Source: Bacteroidota bacterium
Lineage (GTDB): Bacteria > Bacteroidota > Bacteroidia > Chitinophagales > Chitinophagaceae
Direction of reading: 5' to 3'
Assembly: GCA_005883855.1 (NCBI GenBank)
Contig: VBAU01000232.1
Span: forward strand, 1-6,832
DNA length: 6,832 nt
Below are positions 1-6,805 of the stretch, piece after piece. Below the pieces are notes generated by a model. That model made no database searches. It saw only the letters and a program-made list of their open reading frames with translations, and was not told where the DNA came from. Numbering within the stretch: position 1 is the stretch's first letter; each line of letters starts with the position of its first letter. The position numbers and the translations under genes were made by a program.

Positions 1-1047
1 ACACCCTTCCGTATCTTCGAAGAAATCGGATACAAAGTAACCGAGGCCCTACACCACCTTTCACAACATGCTACACAAACAGAAGACATCAGTGAACACT
101 TCAGCCGCCTGGAACGCTCGCTTAAAGAAACCATCTTAAGCACAACCAGGAGAACGTACGCCCAAGCGACAGCAACAGCGGCAGTAAACCCGGAACCCAA
201 CCACGTCAGGGAGATTCAGCAACGCAACCTAGAGCGCAAAGTACAACAACGTCGTGAACAAACCAAGCTCGAAGTGACCCTGGCTATCCAAGGAGCAGAC
301 CCACACACCAAAGAACAGCTAACACAGCAGCCCCACGCTGAAATTACAGCCAAGCTCCAAGAAATGGTAGAAAGCCAAGTGAAGGAAAACACCCCCACCA
401 TCCAAGGCATCCAAAAGCTCAAAAGCCAAGATATAAGAATACACTGCAACACAGCACAAGAAGCAGAACAATTACGCAAACTTAAATGGGACAAAGCCTA
501 CAACGGTCTCACAGTACGTCGACCAAAATACGGAATCCACGTGCCTGGAGTGCCTACGGATATGATTAACCCAAATGAAATACAGAACCCGGAACTCACA
601 AGAGAGCTAGAACGCCAGAACAAGGAAAACGGACTTGAAATATTGGAAATGAAACCTATGCGACGAAAGCTCAAGGAAAACGCCCGCCATTTCTCTCTCG
701 TGGTATTCTGCTCCAGCTCAGAGATGGCCGACAAATGCATCAAACATGGAATTTACATCAACCATCAACGATTCTTTCCGGAAAAGTATACCCCCCAATT
801 CCAGCTGATCCAGTGCTACAAATGTCAACAGTTCGGACATCACGCCACTAAGTGCAGAAGCCTCCATGAGATATGTGGCAAATGCAGCGAACATCACCTC
901 ACCTCCCAGTGCAATAGTGAAAGACATAAATGCACAGGCTGCAAAGGAGAGCATCCGGCCTGGCATCACGATTGCCCTAACAGAATCAGTGCAATCCAAA
1001 ACATAACCACGCGTAAACGTGAAGCTTCAACTTACTTTAATGAGTAA
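1..1047 (+). CDS. LINE ORF1, gag-like nucleic-acid-binding protein with three CCHC zinc knuckles (5' partial)
   Basis: The frame is open from the first base of the window to the TAA at 1045-1047 (348 codons before the stop), so the start codon lies upstream; no start inside the window need be chosen. ORF1 proteins of this group bind LINE RNA, form the ribonucleoprotein particle and act as nucleic acid chaperones. The first 75 or so residues are mixed helical. Residues about 70-95 are rich in charged residues and Gln and could form a short coiled coil. Residues about 140-185, around KLKWDKAYNGL and PKYGIHVPGVP, match the conserved RRM/PRE-C2HC-like core seen in fungal and insect LINE ORF1s. 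Three knuckles follow: CX2CX4HX4C at 814-855, CX2CX3HX4C at 874-912 and CX2CX3HX6C at 931-975, the canonical spacing series for this family. A short Lys/Arg-containing tail ends the protein. The stop overlaps the start of ORF2. No internal stop is present, so this ORF looks functional as far as it can be seen. Confidence 0.92.
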   Translation, partial: TPFRIFEEIGYKVTEALHHLSQHATQTEDISEHFSRLERSLKETILSTTRRTYAQATATAAVNPEPNHVREIQQRNLERKVQQRREQTKLEVTLAIQGADPHTKEQLTQQPHAEITAKLQEMVESQVKENTPTIQGIQKLKSQDIRIHCNTAQEAEQLRKLKWDKAYNGLTVRRPKYGIHVPGVPTDMINPNEIQNPELTRELERQNKENGLEILEMKPMRRKLKENARHFSLVVFCSSSEMADKCIKHGIYINHQRFFPEKYTPQFQLIQCYKCQQFGHHATKCRSLHEICGKCSEHHLTSQCNSERHKCTGCKGEHPAWHHDCPNRISAIQNITTRKREASTYFNE

Positions 1048-4000
1048 CCAAAACACACCTCCAAGAACCATGCAGACAATTGCAATACTACAAAACAACC
1101 TCAACAAAAGCCAACATAATACCCACAGCATCCTAAACGACCCAATCTCTAGCAAATATGCAATCCTAATGGTGCAGGAACAATACTTCTCCACCTACAC
1201 AAACTCATCCCTAACACACCACTCCTGGACTCTAATCGAATCTAAAAGTATGGAAAACAACCCACCACGAGCAGCAATATACATTAATAAAACCATACTC
1301 CCAGCACACTCCTACGAACCCGTACCTATGGAAACACCGGACACCGTTGCCATAGCACCCCACATTACTAATAAACATCTACAATACCAAACACACACCA
1401 CAGCTCGCAGAGCTACGAACACAACTACGGAAACACTTACGAAACAACACATACAACGGAGTCATCATCGCAGGGGACTTCAATCTACATCACCCCCTGT
1501 GGAACCCTCCAAGCTACCATGTTCAGGATCCGGAAGCCGACATGCTCATCGATGTTATGTCACAGATAAGATTAAAACCCATGCTTCCCTTAGGCACGAT
1601 CACCTTCCCAAGGGCAAAAACAGCTATTGATCTGGTATGGGGGAACGAATACGTTGAGCAGCGGATAATCAAATGCAGAATTGCAAGCAACTGCGACCAC
1701 GGATCAGACCACCACCCAATAGAAACAATACTAAACCTCCGACCAAACCCGCATGGACCCGAGGCTCAGCAGCCATATAACTACACCAAAACAGACTGGA
1801 AAGCCTTCGAACAAAAGCTTGAGAACTACCTCCCATTCTTAAACCACCTCACACAACCCACAATCGATACAGTAAACCAACTTGCAAGCGACATAAGCGC
1901 AGCCATAAGACGAGCAACCGCGGAAACGACACCCCGAGCCGACATATGCCCCTTTAGTAAAAGATGGTGGAGAAAAGAACTATCGGACCTACGAAAGCAG
2001 GCACAGAGGGCCCGGAAAAGATTCAACAGATATGGAACACAGGAACTTGAAGGGGAGTGGAAGGAACACCGAACAAGATACAAACGCAAAATGGATGAAA
2101 GCAAACGCGACACATGGCAGAAGTTCGTAAGCGAGGCAGATGACCGCAGTATTTGGAAGGTCAATAAGTACCTCAACTCCACACCCACTAACACCTACAT
2201 CCCTACACTAGAAGGCGAAGCAGCAACTAACAAACAGAAAATGTCCACGCTGAGTAGAACCTTCTTCCCACCTCCACCACCAGCAGACCTTAGCGACATC
2301 CCAAATGCAAACTACCCGAAACCTGTGGAAACGAATCTCAACATCACAATAACACAAGTAACGAGGGCCATTAACAAACTGGCACCAAACAAGGCCCCTG
2401 GACCAGATGAGATCCCGAACCACATACTCAAAAGATGCCTCACCACCCTCCAACATCATATCCTAGCACTGGCACAACAAAGCATGATGACAGGCCATTT
2501 CCCACAATCATTCAAGGAAACAATTACGCTGATCCTCCGCAAACCAAACAAACCAAACTACACGAAACCTAACGCATACCGCCCGATCGCACTAGAAATT
2601 ACACTTGGTAAAGTGCTGGAAAGGGTAATGGCCGAATACATAAGTTACCTGTGCGAAACTCACAATCTGCTACCCAAACACCATTTCGGAGGCCGACCAG
2701 GGCGAACCACAGAAGACGCCATGCTCATATTGTCAGAGAGCATCCACCAAGCCTGGAAAGAAGGAAATGTCTACTCGGCTGTACTTATGGACGTAGCAGG
2801 AGCATTTAACAATGTACACCATGAACGACTCATCCACAACATACGAAAACGCAAGATCCCAAAGGAAATCACAAACTGGGTACTCTCCTTCCTAAGCTAC
2901 AGGGAGACACGTATGCGATTCAATGGAATCACAACGGATACCATATCCACCCCCACAGGCATTCCACAAGGATCACCGCTATCCCCGATATTGTACGTTC
3001 TCTACAACAGCGACCTCCTAGATGTCCCCAAAAAGAGGCAACTCGGATTGGGTTTCATTGACGATATCCTCTACGGAGTCCAAAACAAGACGGCCATGAC
3101 AAATGCAAGTGAACTGGAACAATTACTCACCAAAGCAGAAAAATGGCGACAGCGACACGGTGCTCAATTCGAAAAATCCAAATATGTGCTAATACACTTT
3201 ACCAGGAACAGAACAGCACAAGTGGAAGCAACAGTCATGGTGGGCAGAACCACAATCCACCCAAGCACAGAAGCAAAATATCTAGGTGTAACCTTCGACC
3301 AAAAACTCAAGATCCGTACCCATATCGAACAAATAGTGGCCAAGGCAACCAAATACGCACTAGCCGTGGCGGGAATAGCGAAGAGCAGATGGGGCCCCGA
3401 GTTCAAATGCCTAAGACGCCTCTTTACAGCAGTAGCCGCACCACGAATGGACTACGCAGCAATAATCTGGCACAGGCCTAAAGACACACAAACAGCCCCA
3501 ACCACATCACAGCTGCAGGCACTGTCGTCAGTACAAGGCCGAATCATGTGGGCCATAACAGGTTGCTTCCGGACCACTGCGATAACGGCCATGGAACATG
3601 AAACAGCTCTGGCCCCACCAAAATGGCGCCTCACTGACAAAATCCTGCAAACGATCACAAGAATGGCAACCACGGAAACCAACCATCCAATCCAAGCATG
3701 GATAAAACGAGCACTCAAACATGGAGGCCCCCCGCACATGTCGAACTTGGGAAACTTAGTCAAACAATACCCACAATATATCCAGCCCGACAAGATGGAG
3801 CACATCTCTGCGTCCATCCGACCCCCATGGTGGACGCCAACAATTTCCTCAGTTATATCAGCAGCCAGCAAAGACGAAACAACAAAAGCACACCGACAAC
3901 GACTCCGCCAGATACCAGCACAGGATTTGATAATATACACGGATGGATCCGGCCACAATGGACACACTGGGGCAGCAATATACTCACCCAAAACCAGAGA

Positions 4001-4766
4001 CACAAAGGGAGAATATGTTGGAACATCTGATACACACAATGTCTATGCAGCAGAACTAACAGCAATCCAAATGGCAGTCAACTTCTTTGAAGAAAAGATT
4101 AACGAGCATAATGATACTTACATCTTCACAGATAATCAGTCTGCAATCCAAGCAGTCGAATCACCAAAGCGGCAATCAGGACAATACATCATCAAGGAGA
4201 TCCTGGATGCAATCGACAGGATCCACAAAGTCAAACCCACCTGCACCATACATATCGAATGGGTACCAGGACATATGAACATCGAGGGAAACGAACAGGC
4301 GGACCAGGCAGCAAAAGCCGCAGCAATGTCTAACACCAATCCACCAACCATAAAGATGAAATCGGCCCAAAACAGATCAATACAATCCATGACCAACACT
4401 CAATGGGAAACAGAATGGAAAACAGGCAAAGAAAATGCAAAACGCCTACGAGCCATGAGTCAATACCCAGGCACCACCACTGGACCCAAGCTGTATGGAG
4501 AATTGCAACGTAAGCATGTGGTATGGATCGCGCGACTACGCACAGGCCATTGCCACCTGAATGAATACCTACACCGCTTTAACATCATCGAGACCCCCGA
4601 ATGTGAGTGCGGAGCAGAAAAGGAAACAGTGGATCACTATCTACTAAATTGCGAGTTGTATGACAAGGAGCGAGACGAGTTGAGGAGAAAAGTTGGAGTA
4701 CAGGGGATGCGATCAAGCATGCTTCTGGGCGACACCCAGTTAATACAGTCAAAATCAAAACTTTGA
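1040..4766 (+). pseudogene. LINE ORF2 polyprotein: APE endonuclease, reverse transcriptase, RNase H (one frameshift, 3' truncated)
   Basis: ORF2 makes the enzyme that nicks target DNA and copies LINE RNA at the nick. ATG 1040 is the first start in frame and lies inside the end of ORF1. The endonuclease shows QE (Glu at 1178), AGDFN (1470-1484), AIDLVW and SDHHPI (1704-1721). The reverse transcriptase shows NKAPGPDEIP, AYRPIAL, FGGRPGRTTEDA, MDVAGAFNNVHH (catalytic Asp at 2790), GIPQGSPLSP, FIDD (3054-3065) and KYLGVTFD. The RNase H has all four acidic residues: TDGS (3939-3950), AEL (Glu 4053), TDNQ (Asp 4131) and GNEQAD (Asp 4302). A C-terminal CXCX8HX4C lies at 4602-4652. The N-terminal 107 codons are in one frame and the rest (from 1362) in the next, so the gene needs a one-base correction at 1358-1361. 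The reconstructed product is about 1,240 residues. The last seven codons before TGA 4764-4766 are probably not LINE sequence: the family's homology ends near LLGDTQLI, exactly at the TA of the putative DNA-transposon insertion. Most relatives continue about 15-20 residues further. Confidence 0.92.
1353..1371 (+). other. Frameshift site in the ORF2 endonuclease domain (CCCC tract)
   Basis: Upstream the endonuclease reads ...TPDTVAIAP in the frame of ATG 1040. Downstream the continuation LLINIYN...AELRTQLRKHL...AGDFN is in the next frame, which has a TAG at 1353-1355 just before the switch. Skipping one base in the C run at 1358-1361 joins the two as VAIAP-TLLINIYN, the usual strand of the APE fold (family members read roughly LIINVYN here). 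One extra C is therefore the simplest explanation. It may be a real mutation in this copy or a sequencing/assembly error in a homopolymer. Programmed +1 shifting is possible but I see no slippery-site or structural signal for it. Confidence 0.8.
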
Positions 4767-4775
4767 AGAAAAATC
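4744..4775 (+). repeat. Putative left terminal repeat of the Tc1/mariner element, with TA target site
   Basis: The conserved C-terminal LINE sequence stops after the codons for LLGDTQLI, and the next bases are TA then CAGTCAAAATC. Tc1/mariner elements insert at TA and very often begin CAGT. Base composition changes at the same point, from A/C-rich LINE coding sequence to more balanced sequence. The inner limit of the repeat is a guess because no matching inverted copy is found further right in the window. The rest of the stretch to 4890 would be the transposase 5' leader; I see no other gene there. Confidence 0.5.
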
Positions 4776-4890
4776 GTCAATTTCACCAAAACAAACTTCG
4801 ACAGCGATTCAGCACGCGTTTTTCACTGTTTCGTGTCTAGTGCAGCGTACAGGTGGATTCAAGAGTTTATTTTGGCTCATATTATAGAAA

Positions 4891-5972
4891 ATGCCATCAC
4901 GCATCCCCCAAGCTAAACGAAATTCGATACAAGTGAAAATTGCCCTCAATGAAAAAGTGAAAACGATCGCGAAGAACTTCAACATTTCATCAAGTGCTGT
5001 ATACAACTACAAGAAGAATCTCCGGCAATTCAACTCACTGAAGCCTCCAAAAGTACTTCCGCAAGGACGTCCTCGCAAAATAACGCATGAAATGGAGCGG
5101 GTATGTGTCAAAGACATCATCGACATTGTCGAATCACGTTAACTAATAGACTCTTCTCGAATACCTTGAAGAACGTCCATCTCTGTATATCGATGAGCAG
5201 GTATACTATCTCTGGGAAGTATTCAGTATTGTGCTTGATGCACAAACGATTCAACGCTTGTTGAAGCGAGTCAAATGGTCGAAGAAATTGGTACGCATTC
5301 GCCCTCATTTTGATGACTATTTCTAACGTATTTGATCCAACTTCGTGCTGCACAGAGAAATCCAGAACTCAGAGCTGCCTGGGCACATAAAATGTCGATG
5401 TATATGCCTAATCAACTCATATTTGTCGATGAGTCGGCCGCAAATGAACGTACAAGTCATCGAAAATACGGCTGGTCGCCAAAAGGAGTCCGACCTCACG
5501 AGAACATCCCTTTTGAACGAAGTGAGCGATGGTCAGTCCTTCCTGCATATACGGTCAATGGTTTCCTCACTTGGGATATTGAACATGGCTCCTTTTCGCA
5601 AGAATTATTCGAGGATTTCATCGAAAACAAGCTTTTGCCATTCTGCAACCCATTCCCCGGGCCACGATCGGTTATAATCATGGATAATGCTCCAATTCAT
5701 CAGTCTGAGGTATATCAAGATGCCCGTACACTATTAATCTGTAGCGGCTTCGTGAAATTTGTCGTGCTGCGGAAGTTATTCTCGAATTCCTGCCCCCTTA
5801 TTCTCCAGATATGAACCCGATCGAGGAGGCTTTTGCGGAGATGAAAGCTTGGATGAAGCGGAATAATGAGCTACAATCGACGTACGATGACTTCACCAAG
5901 TTTCTTGAAGCTGCGTTGACGTATATGGCCAATAAGGCTGGTAGCCATTTTCGTTCGGCTGGGATTATTTGA
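4891..5972 (+). CDS. Tc1/mariner-like DDE transposase, four exons (4891-5100, 5150-5290, 5356-5709, 5745-5972)
   Basis: Joining the four exons gives 933 bases, an open frame of 310 residues ending at TGA 5970-5972. ATG 4891 is the first start and has an in-frame TAG two codons upstream (4885-4887). Residues about 9-45 form a helix-turn-helix DNA-binding region (IAKNFNISSSAVYNYKKNL), followed by a GRPRK AT-hook-like motif near residue 60 and a second helical DNA-binding unit through TIQRLLKRVKWSKK. The catalytic DDE_3-type domain has Asp142 in FVDESA (codon 5428), Asp227 in IIMDNAPIH (codon 5683) and Glu262 in LPPYSPDMNPIEE (codon 5823). Exactly 34 residues separate the second Asp and the Glu after splicing, the DD34E spacing of Tc1-like enzymes. 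The order and wording resemble the intron-bearing DDE endonuclease-type transposases widespread in fungi. The enzyme would bind the terminal repeats and cut and rejoin DNA at TA. Intron 2 is the weak point: its removal leaves the linker about seven residues shorter than in relatives. If intron 2 is wrong, the gene is a pseudogene with one indel. Confidence 0.83.
5101..5149 (+). other. Transposase intron 1 (49 bases)
   Basis: It begins GTATGT and ends TAATAG, with a TTAAC branch-point candidate at 5139-5143, very close to the acceptor. Removing it joins HEMER to TLLEYLEERPSLYIDE without a gap, matching the family's usual EMExALLEYLxxRPxLY wording. Read through, the frame runs into TAA at 5140. 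Forty-nine bases shift the frame by one, as needed to reach exon 2. Confidence 0.87.
5291..5355 (+). other. Transposase intron 2 (65 bases, tentative)
   Basis: It begins GTACGC, has a good fungal branch-point sequence TTTCTAAC (CTAAC at 5323-5327) and ends CACAG. Its length gives the correct frame change into exon 3. Against it, both flanks look coding: KKLVRI before and RAAQRNPELR after together match the family's linker with no gap if a 44-base segment between two TTCG copies (5298-5301 and 5342-5345) is removed instead. That segment lacks GT-AG ends, so it would be an insertion rather than an intron. I prefer splicing but with reserve. Confidence 0.55.
5710..5744 (+). other. Transposase intron 3 (35 bases)
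   Basis: It begins GTATAT and ends CTGTAG, with CTATTAAT as the only plausible branch-point region. Removing it joins DNAPIHQSE to RLREICRAAEVILEFLPPYSP without a gap and sets the spacing between the second catalytic Asp and the Glu to exactly 34 residues. No other change gives this result. It is unusually short for a fungal intron. Confidence 0.8.
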
Positions 5973-6052
5973 TGATGACAAAAATAGTCCAAGAATATGA
6001 TTATACAGCCGTTTCAAGTTACAATACTTCATGCAGGTATCTATGCTATCTA
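5973..6052. other. Short spacer between convergent transposase and minus-strand gene
   Basis: Eighty A/T-rich bases separate the transposase stop from the stop of the minus-strand gene. They must hold both 3' UTRs and, somewhere, the right boundary of the DNA transposon. I see no terminal repeat, no LINE sequence and no clear hairpin here. A TACAG at 6003-6007 repeats the first bases of the left transposon end but in the same orientation, so it is not a matching inverted end. Confidence 0.5.
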
Positions 6053-6805
6053 TTAATGATGTGTCCTCGCTTGTTCACGCTCCCATTTCTTCATATGACC
6101 CTTTACCATCAAGATTAGTCCATTCGGGACCTTCCAATCCTTCCACAGCTCGTTAGGGATATCGTGAACCGTTCCATAAACAATCTCTTCACTTTTCAGT
6201 GTCGACAGACACTCCCTAAGCTGTTGGGCCTTGCCAGGATATCCTCTTGCCAGCCAATCGAAATATTCCGTCAGTTTATCAGAGTTAGGATCGTTTTCAA
6301 AGCGAATAGGTGATGATGATGCCTGTAGCTCAACTCTACGACGTGGCGGAGATGGCAGAGGTCGTTCGTGATGAGGCTGATATGTCAGAGGAAGGTATGA
6401 ATGGTTATACGGATAATATGGAAGCAGAGTAACGGGCCCATATGAAGGATAGTGAGGGGGATTTTGGAAAAGTAACGTTGTCGACGTCGTAGTTGTAGGT
6501 TTAGGCATGGGATCGCATAATGGATTCTTCATCGTCGGCTTGCAAGGCATCAAGGTCTTTGCCAGCTCTTCTGGGCAGTCATCGATGGTTGTATCGCCGG
6601 CATTGATTGACATACTCCATATCTTCATGTGCTTCGGTAAAAGCCTCAAATGTACACCGTCGACAACCCAGCACCATGAGTCTTTATTTGGACAACCTGC
6701 CTGGCCACAGAGGTAACGTTTTATGATGTCGTCAACATGCAAAATATTGACTTTTTCCTCTTCACGCCTCTCTTTTAGAAGTTTGTCGGTACGCGATTTT
6801 CGTCC
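6053..6805 (-). CDS. Uncharacterised fungal protein with Cys motif and SAM-like C-terminal domain, last exon (5' partial)
   Basis: The frame is open from a probable 3' splice site at 6806 down to TAA at 6053-6055 (250 residues). There is no ATG near the beginning; the open frame runs upstream through GRKSRTDKLLKERREEEKV to the splice site, so earlier exons lie beyond the window. Residues about 22-60 carry HVDDIIKRYLC, then Cys33, Cys38 and Cys45 (CX4CX6CWV) and a GVHLRL segment; this resembles a recurrent motif in ascomycete hypothetical proteins with the pattern CxxxxCxNxxxxCWV...H.PL. It could bind metal but the ligands are incomplete. Residues about 88-172 are a Pro/Tyr/Ser-rich, probably disordered linker. 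Residues about 175-244, from SDKLTEYFDWL to LILMVKGHMKKWE, look all-helical and similar to a sterile-alpha-motif fold (WKDWKVPNGL). No catalytic motif is seen. The gene faces the transposase. Function unknown; a host gene or a cargo/repeat-associated gene are both possible. Confidence 0.72.
   Translation of the reverse strand, partial: GRKSRTDKLLKERREEEKVNILHVDDIIKRYLCGQAGCPNKDSWCWVVDGVHLRLLPKHMKIWSMSINAGDTTIDDCPEELAKTLMPCKPTMKNPLCDPMPKPTTTTSTTLLFQNPPHYPSYGPVTLLPYYPYNHSYLPLTYQPHHERPLPSPPRRRVELQASSSPIRFENDPNSDKLTEYFDWLARGYPGKAQQLRECLSTLKSEEIVYGTVHDIPNELWKDWKVPNGLILMVKGHMKKWEREQARTHH

Larger units (their letters stand above)
1..4745 (+). mobile_element. Tad1/I-group non-LTR retrotransposon (LINE), partial, both ends missing
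   Basis: Two overlapping open frames in the order gag-like zinc-knuckle protein, then endonuclease / reverse transcriptase / RNase H, are the layout of APE-type LINEs of the Tad1 and I groups. There are no long terminal repeats and no integrase or protease. The 5' UTR and the start of ORF1 lie to the left of the window. The last codons of ORF2, the 3' UTR and the tail are missing because the LINE sequence stops at a TA at 4744-4745 where a DNA transposon appears to begin. The coding strand is rich in A and C and poor in T, a bias that ends at this junction. The copy is damaged (ORF2 frameshift at about 1360, truncated 3' end), so it is probably not autonomous, but nearly all of the coding sequence is intact, which suggests it is fairly young. 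The clade name is from motif recognition, not a phylogeny. Confidence 0.93.
4746..5972 (+). mobile_element. Tc1/mariner-type DNA transposon, right end not identified
   Basis: The element holds a single intron-containing transposase gene preceded by about 145 bases of leader that begins with CAGT after a TA. It appears to have inserted into the 3' end of LINE ORF2. The end given is the transposase stop codon; the true right boundary is unknown. A right terminal repeat should read as the reverse complement of the left (ending in ...TTTGACTG then TA), and nothing like that is present from 5973 to 6832. Nor does the missing LINE tail resume. The right end has therefore been deleted, rearranged or diverged beyond recognition, and this copy could not be moved intact even if its transposase is active. 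Confidence 0.72.

Noticed and set aside
498..999. Open frames antisense to ORF1 (minus strand)
   Set aside because: They lie opposite the conserved ORF1 core and zinc knuckles and show no family features; shadows.
274..1047. A shorter ORF1 starting at GTG 274
   Set aside because: The frame is open back to base 1 with family-like sequence, and GTG is not a normal start in a eukaryote; ORF1 begins outside the window.
1019..1630. A separate 203-residue protein starting at GTG 1019
   Set aside because: Only the part from ATG 1040 to about 1360 is endonuclease; beyond the frameshift this frame is out of phase and gives low-complexity Thr/His-rich sequence.
3452..4039. Long open frame antisense to the RT-RNase H region (minus strand)
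   Set aside because: It is a shadow of a strongly conserved ORF2 region with biased composition and has no recognisable motif.
5102..5352. Reading the transposase as a pseudogene broken by stops at 5140 and 5324
   Set aside because: For introns 1 and 3 removal of GT-AG segments gives gap-free family-like joins and DD34E spacing; splicing explains the stops better. Doubt is kept only for intron 2.
6003..6012. TACAG at 6003-6007 as the right end of the Tc1/mariner element
   Set aside because: It is in the same orientation as the left end, not inverted, and the following bases differ.
6507..6716. Small plus-strand open frame opposite the minus-strand gene
   Set aside because: It overlaps the Cys motif region of the minus-strand gene, which has recognisable family-like features; the plus-strand frame has none.
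6053..6742. Minus-strand gene beginning at TTG 6742
   Set aside because: TTG is not a normal eukaryotic start, and the frame continues upstream with charged, coding-like sequence to a plausible splice acceptor at 6806.
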